DNA of 53,191 nt from Bacteroidota bacterium (GTDB lineage: Bacteria; Bacteroidota; Bacteroidia; Bacteroidales; Lentimicrobiaceae), in contig WSXX01000035.1 in NCBI GenBank assembly GCA_009773515.1, forward strand, positions 1-53,191. The letters run 5' to 3'. The stretch's first letter is position 1. Every line of letters begins with the position of its first letter. The translations under genes and the position numbers were made by a program. The notes under the pieces were generated by a model that searched no databases, was not told the origin of the DNA, and was given only the letters and a program-made list of their open reading frames with translations. Shown here in pieces: positions 43,480-53,067 of the stretch.

Positions 43480-44673
43480 TTAGCCCTTCAGCACACCAAG
43501 TTCTTTTCCAACTTTGGTAAAAGCTGTGATACATTTATCAAGATGTTCGCGGGTGTGGGCAGCCGAAATCTGAACCCTGATTCGGGCCTGTCCTTTCGGA
43601 ACAACCGGGTAATAAAAACCAATAACGTAAATGCCTTCGCCGAGCAATTTCGCAGCCATATCCTGACTCAGTTTTGCATCATACAGCATTACGGCACAAA
43701 TGGCACTACGGGTAGGTTTAATATCAAATCCGGCGTCCACCATTTTCTTTACAAAATAAGCTGTATTCTCATGAAGACGATCCTGAAGTTCATTGGTTTC
43801 TGCCATCATATCAAACATTTTGATACCTGCAGCTGCCACCACCGGAGGAATAGAATTTGAGAAAAGATAGGGGCGCGAACGTTGGCGCAACATTTCAATT
43901 ATTTCCTTTTTTCCGGTTGTAAAACCACCGATAGCACCGCCAAAGGCTTTGCCTAGTGTTCCGGTGATAATTTCAATTTTACCGCGAAGGTTAAAAAGTT
44001 CAGTTACACCACGGCCAGTTTCACCAACAACACCTGCTGAGTGACACTCATCAATCATAATCATGGCATCATATTTCAGCGCCAGTTCATGAATCTTGTC
44101 CATCTGGGCAACATTACCATCCATTGAAAATACACCATCGGTAACAATCAGCCTGAATCGCTGAGCCTGAGCAAGTTTCAGTTGTTCTTCAAGATCGGCC
44201 ATATCGCTGTTTGCATAACGATAACGCTGTGCCTTACAAAGTCTTACCCCATCAATGATGGAAGCGTGGTTCAGTGAATCAGAAATAATTGCATCATCTT
44301 CACCAAGCAATGGTTCAAAAACACCGCCATTGGCATCGAAACAAGCTGCATACAGAATGGTATCTTCTGTACCGAAATATTCTGCGATTTTTGCCTCCAG
44401 CGCTTTGTGCAGATCCTGCGTTCCGCAGATAAATCGAACAGACGAAAGACCATAGCCATGCGTATCAAGCGCATCTTTCGCAGCCTGAATCAACTTGGGG
44501 TTGTTCGAAAGTCCCAGATAATTGTTGGCGCAAAAATTGAGCACTTCAGCTCCGCCACTGACTTTGATTTCGGCACCCTGTGGAGTGATGATAACCCGTT
44601 CATTTTTATATAATCCTGCTTCCCTGATGTCGGAGATTTCTTTGGTAAGGAATTCCTGAAATTTGTTGTACAT
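43480..44673 (-). CDS. kbl: Glycine C-acetyltransferase (2-amino-3-ketobutyrate CoA ligase)
   Basis: I use the ATG at 44673 (397 residues, the usual family length); the longer frame adds residues read from the promoter region. This PLP enzyme splits 2-amino-3-ketobutyrate with CoA into glycine and acetyl-CoA. Motifs are NNYLGLS, FICGTQDLHKALE, IDECHSAG and the PLP lysine in TGTLGKAFGG (Lys242, as at 244 in E. coli Kbl). It is divergent from the threonine dehydrogenase gene that makes its substrate. A TATATTTG -7 box lies at 44707-44714. Confidence 0.96.
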   Translation of the reverse strand: MYNKFQEFLTKEISDIREAGLYKNERVIITPQGAEIKVSGGAEVLNFCANNYLGLSNNPKLIQAAKDALDTHGYGLSSVRFICGTQDLHKALEAKIAEYFGTEDTILYAACFDANGGVFEPLLGEDDAIISDSLNHASIIDGVRLCKAQRYRYANSDMADLEEQLKLAQAQRFRLIVTDGVFSMDGNVAQMDKIHELALKYDAMIMIDECHSAGVVGETGRGVTELFNLRGKIEIITGTLGKAFGGAIGGFTTGKKEIIEMLRQRSRPYLFSNSIPPVVAAAGIKMFDMMAETNELQDRLHENTAYFVKKMVDAGFDIKPTRSAICAVMLYDAKLSQDMAAKLLGEGIYVIGFYYPVVPKGQARIRVQISAAHTREHLDKCITAFTKVGKELGVLKG

Positions 44674-45151
44674 ACTTTTATGATTAAGGTGGTTGATTTT
44701 ACGGGGCAAATATAGGGGAATATCTTCAATCAATAGTTCATCAGGCTTAAGAATCAAGCAAAAACGAATTGTCGCGAAGAATTGATATTCAGTTATTTAA
44801 TGTTAAAACCCATTGTTTTGTAAGGCATTGATATTCTAGCTTTTAAAAAAAGTATAAGGAAGTATTATTCAATCAGATTATGATTTATGAACTTTTAAAT
44901 GTTCAAAATAATTCTGATCCAAGGTTAAAAATCCTTTTGAATGCCTGTCGGACAAGTGAGTATTTGCAATCGTTTGCAGAGATGAGAGATGCCCGCTGTA
45001 TTTATTTTGTTATTTGATTAACAAAAGATCTTATAAAATTTTAAAGGCAACCTGAAAATATTACTTTTGCACCACCAAACCGGGTGGACTATATCAGGAT
45101 AACTGCATACAAAACCAAAGGTTTGCACTGACTGACAATAAATAAATATCA
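44674..45151. promoter_or_regulatory. Divergent kbl/tdh control region
   Basis: 478 nt without a gene. A minus-strand TATATTTG (44707-44714) faces kbl, and a plus-strand TACTTTTG (45062-45069) faces tdh, leaving a tdh leader of about 80 nt with a short CCACC/GGGTGG hairpin near 45073-45088. I find no clear -33 partner for either, and no recognisable riboswitch. Confidence 0.45.
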
Positions 45152-46111
45152 ATGAAAAATATCCTTGTAATCGGATCGTTCGGCCAGATTGGCTCTGAAT
45201 TAACTCCTGCACTCAGAAAACGTTATGGCACCGCTAATGTAGTGGCTGCTGATCTCTGTCCAAAAACTGACTCTCCTCTTTCTGAAGGACCAGTGGAAAA
45301 GCTTGATATAACTGATGCTCAGGCTATTGCCGGCTTAGTTAAAAAGTACAGCATCGACACGATTGTCAATCTTGCTGCCATTTTATCGGCTGTTGGCGAA
45401 AAAAATCCCATGCTGGCCTGGAATATTGGCGTGAATGGAATGCTCAACTGTCTGGAAGTTGCCCGCGAATCGGGATGTGCTGTTTTTACGCCCAGCTCAA
45501 TCGCTGCTTTTGGCCCTGATACGCCCGCCGACAACACCCCTCAGGATACCATTCAGAGGCCCTGCACCATGTACGGAGTTACCAAAGTAACCGGAGAGTT
45601 GATGAGCGATTACTATTTCAAAAAGTATGGTGTTGATACCCGTTCGGTGCGCTATCCGGGAATTATATCAAACGTTACACTGCCCGGTGGCGGTACAACC
45701 GATTACGCTGTTGAAATTTATTACGATGCTGTAAAATCTGGCCGTTATGTTTCTCCGCTGGGAGCAGGCACTTTTCTGGATATGATGTACATGCCCGACG
45801 CCATTGATGCATGTATCAACCTGATGGAAGCCGATCCTTCAAAACTCAGGCACCGCAATTCGTTCAATATTTCGGCCATGAGCATTGACCCTGAAATGAT
45901 TGCAGCCGAAATCAAAAAACATCTTCCGGGTTTTGAGCTGGCTTATGACATAGAGCCCATCAAACAAGGCATTGCCAATACCTGGCCAAACAGCATGGAC
46001 GATAAATGCGCCCGCGAAGAATGGGGCTGGAAACCCAACTGGAACCTGCAGACCATGACCGCAGATATGTTGAAAGTGGTTGGAGAGAAACATGCAAAGG
46101 GGTTGATATAG
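45152..46111 (+). CDS. SDR-type L-threonine 3-dehydrogenase
   Basis: 319 residues of the extended short-chain dehydrogenase family. The NAD-binding motif is GSFGQIG (8-14), the catalytic Tyr/Lys pair is YGVTK (141-145), and FTPSSIAAFG supplies the serine. The sequence matches the UDP-galactose-epimerase-like threonine dehydrogenases rather than the zinc-type Tdh of E. coli. It converts L-threonine to 2-amino-3-ketobutyrate, the substrate of Kbl, encoded divergently 478 nt away. A role in threonine breakdown is well supported by this pairing. Confidence 0.93.
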   Translation: MKNILVIGSFGQIGSELTPALRKRYGTANVVAADLCPKTDSPLSEGPVEKLDITDAQAIAGLVKKYSIDTIVNLAAILSAVGEKNPMLAWNIGVNGMLNCLEVARESGCAVFTPSSIAAFGPDTPADNTPQDTIQRPCTMYGVTKVTGELMSDYYFKKYGVDTRSVRYPGIISNVTLPGGGTTDYAVEIYYDAVKSGRYVSPLGAGTFLDMMYMPDAIDACINLMEADPSKLRHRNSFNISAMSIDPEMIAAEIKKHLPGFELAYDIEPIKQGIANTWPNSMDDKCAREEWGWKPNWNLQTMTADMLKVVGEKHAKGLI

Positions 46112-46547
46112 AATTTCCAATTTCTAATTTCTAATTTCTAATTTCCAAACAATTGCGGATTGCGGATTACCAATTTCTAATTTCTAAAGTCTAATTTCTA
46201 AAGTCTAAAGTCTGATTTTCATTTGAGGTGACCTAACAAGTTTTCTTTTTTCAACTTTTCAGGTTTTCTTTTTTCAACTTTTCAGGTTTTCTTTTATTGA
46301 TTTTGGGTTTGGGAATTGCGGATGGCCAATTTCTAATTTTTAAAGTCTGATTTTCATTTGTAGTGACCTAACAAGTTTTCTTTTTCCAACTTGTGAGGTC
46401 TTCTTTTATAGACTTCGGGGTTTTGGATGCGGATTGCGCCTGCCTGATGCAGTCAGGCAAAGATTGCAGATTATAGAAACCTGAAAGTTCTATATTGTTT
46501 TCTTTTTACCCTTGTTTAGAACTTCAAAAACTGATTGCCAATCTCTT
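46112..46547. repeat. AT-rich repeats with a hairpin micro-element
   Basis: 436 nt without a gene. TTTCTAATTTCTAA words open the region. A 46-nt segment at 46206-46251 returns at 46341-46386, and a 23-nt unit (TCAACTTTTCAGG...) occurs twice in tandem at 46251-46296. TGCCTGA-TGCAG-TCAGGCA (46441-46459) interrupts a GGATTGCGGATT-like word. Confidence 0.7.
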
Positions 46548-47507
46548 TTACAAGTGCCTGGTATTAAACCCGCTTTCGCGTTTTACTTTAGGGAAGATGG
46601 GCAGGCAATAACTAAGGTGCAACTCGGCAGAGCCTGATTTTGTTGCATCGGTTACTTTTCCGGTTGATACATCATATGACAATCCGATGGCGAAGCTGGC
46701 GATCTGCGCACCACCAAGCAGAATTACCCCATCCTGAAGGCGATAACCTGCGCCAAACCATATTTTATCATTAAGGTAACCCAGCATATCCAATTCGACC
46801 TGGGTACTGCTAAAGTTTGATTTGACCAGAAAGGATGGCGCCAGGTCAAACTTTCTGAATCGCTCATCTATAAGCCTGAATTTATACTGGCCCTGAGCCA
46901 CAAAAGTCATTTGATCATTGATTTCAAGGTTTCCCAGAATAGCTTTTGAGCCAATAAGGTTCAATACCGTCACTCCCGCAAACCAGCGATCGGAAGATGC
47001 ATAAAAAATGCCAAATCCGGTTTCGGGAATCATGTCTTTTTGCACCCCTGTCTTAAGCAATAGTGGATCAGTAATATCAAGCGGATTCAGTTTGTCAATA
47101 TCCAGACTTAAGCGGCTCAATTGACCGTAGGCGCCAAACGAAAGTATATGATCATCTCCAATGTTGATTTTATAGGCATAATCCAGCCGAAAGTCAGTTC
47201 TTGTCTGATAACCAAGTTTCCCGCTATTAAGCTGAAATCCGATCCCGCTGTTGATTGCAAATACAGGCGCGCTTACTCCGACAAGGTAGTTGACCGGATT
47301 GATATTTACCCCTGCCTCATCCGAATATCCCATCCATTGGCTACGGCCGGCTCCGAATACACAAACAGCGTCACTATGTCCAGCGGCTGCAGGGTTATAA
47401 ATAACAGGTCTTACCATGTACTGAGAAAATTGGGAAATTTGCTGCGCATGAATGGCAGAAGAAATAATCGTTAGCCCTGCTATAATTGTTAAAATTGTTT
47501 TTTTCAT
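46548..47507 (-). CDS. PorP/SprF-family outer membrane protein
   Basis: 319 residues with a signal peptide (ending IHAQ, about 22). The PorP/SprF hallmark follows at once: FSQYMVRPVIYNPAAAGHSD, then a beta-barrel with alternating strands ending HLSYCLPIF. Such proteins help specific type IX cargo, above all those with a type B (gliding motility-associated) C-terminal domain, reach or stay on the surface. Being the last gene of an operon with such a cargo gene makes this role likely. It starts 72 nt after the OmpA-like gene stop. Confidence 0.94.
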   Translation of the reverse strand: MKKTILTIIAGLTIISSAIHAQQISQFSQYMVRPVIYNPAAAGHSDAVCVFGAGRSQWMGYSDEAGVNINPVNYLVGVSAPVFAINSGIGFQLNSGKLGYQTRTDFRLDYAYKINIGDDHILSFGAYGQLSRLSLDIDKLNPLDITDPLLLKTGVQKDMIPETGFGIFYASSDRWFAGVTVLNLIGSKAILGNLEINDQMTFVAQGQYKFRLIDERFRKFDLAPSFLVKSNFSSTQVELDMLGYLNDKIWFGAGYRLQDGVILLGGAQIASFAIGLSYDVSTGKVTDATKSGSAELHLSYCLPIFPKVKRESGFNTRHL

Positions 47508-47579
47508 AGTTATTTTATAAAGTAATGCATTGACAGAACCTTTTCATTGATGACTTGTGTTGCCTTTGGCATACACAAC

Positions 47580-49595
47580 CTATTGCCCGATTGATGCAGA
47601 AATGACCGAAAATTCCGTTCTCCGGTTCAACTGATGAACGATCTCCTGCCATTCCGTCTTTTTCAATGAAGCCACGTAGGTTTCATCCAGGATTGTCCCT
47701 TTGGGAATCAGAAAATCGTTTAACTTATAATCAGCAACTATCATTCTCGGGCTTCTTTTTCCATAACCTTTGGCCTGAAGCCTGGCTGGTTCAATGCCCT
47801 GGCTGATCAGGAAATCAACCACTGTTTGCGCCCTTTTCTGCGACAAGTCATCGTTGTACTGATCAGTGGCTCTGGTATCTGTATGCGAGCGCAGTTCTAT
47901 TCTTAATTCTGGATTGTCGTTCAGAATAGTTACCAGGTTTCGCAACGAATCCTGGTATTGTGGCATCAGCGCCCATTGGTCAAGGTCATACAGGATTTGG
48001 GGCAAAACGATGGGTGATTCAGGAATCGGGACCATTTCAAAATCCAATATCCATTGCTTGTCTCCATCAATTTTTTGTGTGCTGAACATTTGTTTTTGTG
48101 CAAAATAGCCCGGATGAGCCACTACAACAGCGTATTCTCTGTTCTCGCGAATTAATGATTTGTCAAATTGATAATGACCCTGAGCGTCTGCTGTGGCTGT
48201 TATTGTATCATTTTCATCAACCAGTGAAACCGGAAAACTCCCGAGTTTCAAATGGGTAGCAGCATCCGCAATGCTTCCTGAGAGTTCGAGTTTCAGCTCA
48301 ATTTTCTTGAAATAATAAAGGTCATCACCACCTTTCCCACCGGTTCTGTTTGAGGAAAAATAACCGGCTTCAACCTCCTTTTTAAAAACGATGGCAAAAT
48401 CATCGCTGTTGGAATTGATGGGAGAACCCATATTTTCGGGAACCGACCAATCTCCATTGGCTTTGCGGATACTTTTAAAAATATCCAATCCGCCAAAACC
48501 TCCATGTCCTTCGGAAGCAAAGTAGAGCGTGGTGTCGTTGCGAAGCATGGGGAACACCTCATCACCCGCGGTATTGATCAGCCCACCCAGATTGACACCG
48601 GGACCAAATGGCTTATTTTTTGAGACCCTGCTAGTCATCCATAAATCCTTTTTCCCCAGGCCTTTTTCGTTGGAACCCGCAAATACCATCAGCAATTCAT
48701 CCTCGGTAAGCGTGGCGTGTCCGGTATTCCCATCGGGATCGCTGTACACAACTTCCGGTTTTGTCCAGCGGCTGCCGTTTCGTTTCGATTCAATGATGTA
48801 ACACCAGCTAATGCCGGATTTCTTTTCTGGTTTTTGCTCGCAACGGGTGCAGTACAAGGTCGAATAATTGCTGCTCATAAAAGGGGCCCCTTCATTGGCC
48901 ACTGTATTGACCATGCCCTGATTATCAGCCAATGCCGGAGCTGAAATCTTTCCTCCGGAAGTCAGCGTTGCTTTAAACAAATCCGAAAAATAAGCAGAGG
49001 TCCACTGATCAATATCCTTTCCGGTAACTCCTTTGCGGGTGGATGTGAAAATGACCTCCTCTTCCTTACGATTTGAAAACACCAGTCCAAAATCATCTTT
49101 ATTGCTGTTAAGTGCGGCAGCATTTTCTACCTTGTATTTAGGAACTTCTGGTCTCTCCCTATGCCTTTTCAGATCTTGTAACTTCCTGCTGATAACGCTG
49201 TCCCCGGGCACCAGTGCAAGATACTTTTCAAAACGGGCAGTGGCCATGCTATCCTCGCCAAGGTATTGCAGGGTGGCGGCATAGCGTTTCAGACAATCGG
49301 GGCTGCGATCGCAAAAACCGTTCTTCTCCAGCTTTTTATAGTAGGTGGAAGCCATTTTCCAATCGTTGGTTAGAAAACCGATCTCTGATAAACGAAAAGT
49401 AACTCTGTCGCGTTCATCAGGTGTTCCTTTGAAATCGCTGAGTGCTTTTTTATAATTCTCTGCTGCCGTTTGATACTGATATTGCCGATAAGCATCATCA
49501 CCCGTTTTGATATACTTTTCCTGCGCCTGAGCAGGAATGGTATGGAGCAGGACTAATCCCAGGCAAAATACACCCAATAGTTTATTGATCTTCAT
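47580..49595 (-). CDS. OmpA-family protein with TPR and PD40-type propeller (PorE-like)
   Basis: 671 residues. Signal peptide to about 25 (IPAQAQ). A TPR-like helical part covers about 30-140. WD40/PD40 blades at about 170-430 have FSSNRTGGKGGDDLYYF and YFASEGHGGFGGLDIF. A carboxypeptidase-regulatory-like domain covers about 440-520. An OmpA C-terminal domain from about 540 (IELRSHTDTRATDQYNDDLS, QKRAQTVVDFL) should bind peptidoglycan. Proteins of this build link T9SS or gliding machinery to the cell wall. Gene order with the adhesin (6 nt upstream) and PorP/SprF (downstream) is the usual cassette. Confidence 0.93.
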   Translation of the reverse strand: MKINKLLGVFCLGLVLLHTIPAQAQEKYIKTGDDAYRQYQYQTAAENYKKALSDFKGTPDERDRVTFRLSEIGFLTNDWKMASTYYKKLEKNGFCDRSPDCLKRYAATLQYLGEDSMATARFEKYLALVPGDSVISRKLQDLKRHRERPEVPKYKVENAAALNSNKDDFGLVFSNRKEEEVIFTSTRKGVTGKDIDQWTSAYFSDLFKATLTSGGKISAPALADNQGMVNTVANEGAPFMSSNYSTLYCTRCEQKPEKKSGISWCYIIESKRNGSRWTKPEVVYSDPDGNTGHATLTEDELLMVFAGSNEKGLGKKDLWMTSRVSKNKPFGPGVNLGGLINTAGDEVFPMLRNDTTLYFASEGHGGFGGLDIFKSIRKANGDWSVPENMGSPINSNSDDFAIVFKKEVEAGYFSSNRTGGKGGDDLYYFKKIELKLELSGSIADAATHLKLGSFPVSLVDENDTITATADAQGHYQFDKSLIRENREYAVVVAHPGYFAQKQMFSTQKIDGDKQWILDFEMVPIPESPIVLPQILYDLDQWALMPQYQDSLRNLVTILNDNPELRIELRSHTDTRATDQYNDDLSQKRAQTVVDFLISQGIEPARLQAKGYGKRSPRMIVADYKLNDFLIPKGTILDETYVASLKKTEWQEIVHQLNRRTEFSVISASIGQ

Positions 49596-49601
49596 AAGTC
49601 A

Positions 49602-52600
49602 CTATTCTTTAATAAATTTCAGATTAAGAACATCCATTTGATTGCTGATCCGGAGCAGGTAGAGCCCGGGACTGAATCCGGAGACACCCAGTTCAAAAGT
49701 CTCTCCGCTGACAGTTGCCTCAGACAGAACCCTGCCGTGAACAGAAATTACCTGCACGATGCGCTCACCCGGTAAGCGTCCATTCATTTTTATGACCAGT
49801 TTATCCTTCGCGGGATTGGGCGAAAGCTCAATCAGATCGCGGATAAGATAGACAACACCGCTGCGTTCAAGCGCCATTTCTGTGTAGTCTCTGGCTGCAA
49901 CATGATAATAATAAGGTCCGGCCGGGGCTTCTTTACCCGCTTTTGTCAACCCATCCCATTTGCCCGTCGATTTGTCGTATTCATAAACCAATACACCCCA
50001 GGAGTCTTTGAGCCAGACGGTGTAACTGTCAATTCCTTCGGTAGCGAATTCAAAATGATCGTTGATGCCATCGGCATTGGGGGTGAAGGAAGAAGGAATT
50101 TCTAGAATAACTTCAGTTCGCTCAGTGGTGGTCAGGAATAAGGTATCGGCATCGGTGCAATAATCCGGGGGACCGCTGCTCACCAACAATACCAATGTAT
50201 GTGTTCCTGTTGAATCAATAACAATCTGTGATTCAGGCGTATCGGCAAATTTAACCCCATCCAGCCACCATTCATAGGTTGATGCGCCCGCAGCCTGAGC
50301 ACTGACCTCAACTGTGGCGGGAATATAGGCGGAGTGCATATTTGCAATGGCAATGGCGCTGATATCGTTGACTTCAACAACAAAGGCTGAATCAAGCGTG
50401 ATGGAGCACCCGGTGGTGGTATCGGTGGCAAGAATGGTAAAAGAGGTGGTTTCGGGAAGATTGGCTATTGGGAATATAAGGGTATCGCTGTTGCCAACCT
50501 GGAAGTTACCATACTCATTTCCTCCCTTTAAAAGTTGATATTTAACTCCGGGCTGGGCATTGAATAACGTTAATGAGGTGCTGCCACCTTTGCACAGCGA
50601 ATTCTCCGGCAGGCTGGCAGAAAGTTTCAGACTGCTGCAATCTCCACTGTAGAGGCAGGCGACTTCTTCAGCAGAAAGTACACGGTTGTATATAAGTACA
50701 TCGTCAATTTTCCCTCTATAGGGATACGTATAGTAATCAGGAACGCCTTCATAATAATGCATTCCGATTGCCATTGGGTCTGTACCAGTATAAACAAAAG
50801 TGTTTGGCGCGATTGTATCATCCACCAATTGACCATCTATATAAAAAGATGAAAAATTCCCGGATAATGTTCCGGTGACCATGTGCCATGTCCCGATTGC
50901 CGGCTCAAAAGAGTCCCCTGAAACAACATCAACCCCATAAGAAACAGTTCCACCAACCCCAGTGGTATAAAGGCCATAGTGACCACTGAAAATATCTCTG
51001 TTCTTCTGCACTATCCGCCCGTAAGCGTAGTCGGTTTCAGTAAAAATCCAGGTTGATATGGTAAAAGTATTTAGTTCCAGGTATGAACTGTGTGGCACGC
51101 TGATATAGTTAAAAGCTTCGCCCGGAAACTCATAGGCGCTGTTTGCATTGCCAAATCTGTCGGTGGTGAGTATCACATTGCCTATCACAGATCCATTGTT
51201 GCCATTACCAGTTTCATCGTTTGGATTTCCATTGAATGGATACCAGGCCACCAGGCTATCCTGCAGGGAAAGTGGCAGGCCAATGGCTTCGCCTAGATTG
51301 GCGGGGAGCGGGCCGAAGGTAACGTACATTGAATCACTTCCACTACAACCAACAGAATCAGTAACCTGACAGTGATAAATACCAGGTGAGGTCACCTCAA
51401 GTATATTGCTATTTCCTGTAACATTCCATTGATAATGAGAATATCCATCCGGTGCGAAAATAAATCCGGAAGCTGCACCACATACTGCAAGTGTATCAGG
51501 ACCTAAATCTATAATCGGAAGTTGCTGAAAACTGATTTTAACAGTATCAGATAGCAGGCACGAACCTACACCTGCCTGTACCCAATATTCTCCGGGAGAG
51601 TTTACTGAGATGGTCCGGGTGGTTGCGCCCGTGCTCCACAGGTAAGGCTCCATGCCCAAACCGGCATCCAATACAGCTGTATCGCCTTCACAAACCCTTT
51701 TATCTGCGCCAAGTTCGAGAGAATTGAAATTGGAGAAGTAACCATATCCACAACCAATATCGGACCCACCGCTGATTAAACCCATATGAAACACACCGTT
51801 TCGGTTTGAAACCATACAGGTTGTGCCAACGGGAACCTGAGCAGGTGAAAGCACTACATTAGCAGCCAGCCAATAACCGTTTGTGCCTGGAACCTCCGAA
51901 AAATCACTCGCTACCACGATGGTTGAATCTCCATTAATGAGAAAACCAGTCTCATTGCCAACTTCAGTACTAAGTAGTATTCCAAACTGAAAATCATTTG
52001 ATCTATAAACAGAAACAGATTCAGAACCAGTACACTGAATTTGTGGCAAAACAGCTGATCCGAGTTCGCAGCCATATCCACTGGTTTGGTAAACCAACAC
52101 CGGAGAAGATGATAATAAATGGGTTGAGTTGTTTTGAATACGATGATTATAAACCTCCCCACGATTTATTATTAATGGTGTGGAACTACCATCAAAATAC
52201 AAACTTGTATTGTTTGATAACCCAAGTACAAAAAGCCTGTCGCCATCATTCGTCAAGAACCCCCGAACTCCGATAAACTCATTGCCAGCCATATTAACCG
52301 GAACTACCTGATCACCAACAAGATCTCCACCACAATTTATTCCCCATAACAAATCGTCAGAAACAGTAACGGCTATGGGCTTGTCTGAAATAATCTCAGT
52401 GCCATGCAAATGAGACTCTACCGATTGGCCTGTTGCAACTCCTGACCAGGTTTGTCCCTTGTTCAATACAATTTGAAAAGCCTTCCCTTCAACATGACCT
52501 ACAATTTCCTTCGCGGGAGTTATTTTAACTGTTGTTTTATTTTCAGTAGCAACGATATCAAAGGCATTGTAAGGTGTAGGTGAATACCCCGGAGCGTTGT

Positions 52601-53051
52601 CGAATTGGGTTTGGCCTGGGAGTAAAAACTCAGTACCCAGCGCATTGGTTCCTTTGAGTGAATACAATTCAGGATTACAATTGCAATAACTACTCACCAC
52701 ATCATAGTACGCTGTTATTGGTGCAGAAGCAAAGATAAGTATCCCTTTATTCAATATGGTATTGGCTGGCTTATTCTCCAACAACTCAAGCCAGGGAGAA
52801 AGATCAACTGAAACCGATGTATCTGCCACTGCCGTTATCTGCAGAGGGATAAACGAAGGTTCGCCCGGCATCGAAATGGTAATAGATGCCGGAGCATTAA
52901 ACGTAGTCATTCGCAGCACGATCGGTTCATCATATCGTTGAAAATCGTTTTTAGATACCTCAGGAGCTACAAACCAGAATTCTGTATCAATCTGTCCAAT
53001 CAGTGAAACCGAATAAAAAATAAACAGAAAGTTTAATAAGGCTTTTTTCAT
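49602..53051 (-). CDS. T9SS adhesin-like protein with IgGFc-binding-like, LamG and two sorting domains
   Basis: 1149 residues. Signal peptide to about 20. The N-terminal 400 residues resemble the IgGFc-binding domain (DTEFWFVAPEV, ISDKPIAVTVSDDLLWG, SPVLVYQTSGYGCELGSA). Ig-like segments follow, then a LamG/concanavalin-like domain near 595-795 (LVAWYPFNGNPNDETGNGNN, GKIDDVLIYNRVLSAEEV). The C-terminus holds a gliding-motility-type (type B) domain (PSSFTPNADGINDHFEF, GKWDG) and then a separate type A-like tail (LSPNPAKDKLVIKM, ending LNLKFIKE). Expected on the cell surface. It heads the visible part of an operon with OmpA-like and PorP/SprF genes. Confidence 0.9.
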   Translation of the reverse strand: MKKALLNFLFIFYSVSLIGQIDTEFWFVAPEVSKNDFQRYDEPIVLRMTTFNAPASITISMPGEPSFIPLQITAVADTSVSVDLSPWLELLENKPANTILNKGILIFASAPITAYYDVVSSYCNCNPELYSLKGTNALGTEFLLPGQTQFDNAPGYSPTPYNAFDIVATENKTTVKITPAKEIVGHVEGKAFQIVLNKGQTWSGVATGQSVESHLHGTEIISDKPIAVTVSDDLLWGINCGGDLVGDQVVPVNMAGNEFIGVRGFLTNDGDRLFVLGLSNNTSLYFDGSSTPLIINRGEVYNHRIQNNSTHLLSSSPVLVYQTSGYGCELGSAVLPQIQCTGSESVSVYRSNDFQFGILLSTEVGNETGFLINGDSTIVVASDFSEVPGTNGYWLAANVVLSPAQVPVGTTCMVSNRNGVFHMGLISGGSDIGCGYGYFSNFNSLELGADKRVCEGDTAVLDAGLGMEPYLWSTGATTRTISVNSPGEYWVQAGVGSCLLSDTVKISFQQLPIIDLGPDTLAVCGAASGFIFAPDGYSHYQWNVTGNSNILEVTSPGIYHCQVTDSVGCSGSDSMYVTFGPLPANLGEAIGLPLSLQDSLVAWYPFNGNPNDETGNGNNGSVIGNVILTTDRFGNANSAYEFPGEAFNYISVPHSSYLELNTFTISTWIFTETDYAYGRIVQKNRDIFSGHYGLYTTGVGGTVSYGVDVVSGDSFEPAIGTWHMVTGTLSGNFSSFYIDGQLVDDTIAPNTFVYTGTDPMAIGMHYYEGVPDYYTYPYRGKIDDVLIYNRVLSAEEVACLYSGDCSSLKLSASLPENSLCKGGSTSLTLFNAQPGVKYQLLKGGNEYGNFQVGNSDTLIFPIANLPETTSFTILATDTTTGCSITLDSAFVVEVNDISAIAIANMHSAYIPATVEVSAQAAGASTYEWWLDGVKFADTPESQIVIDSTGTHTLVLLVSSGPPDYCTDADTLFLTTTERTEVILEIPSSFTPNADGINDHFEFATEGIDSYTVWLKDSWGVLVYEYDKSTGKWDGLTKAGKEAPAGPYYYHVAARDYTEMALERSGVVYLIRDLIELSPNPAKDKLVIKMNGRLPGERIVQVISVHGRVLSEATVSGETFELGVSGFSPGLYLLRISNQMDVLNLKFIKE

Positions 53052-53067
53052 AAAACCAGAATTATGC

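Noticed and set aside
45062-45151. Riboswitch or attenuator in the tdh leader
   Set aside because: Only a 5-6 bp hairpin is visible; there is no terminator in the leader and no known aptamer core.
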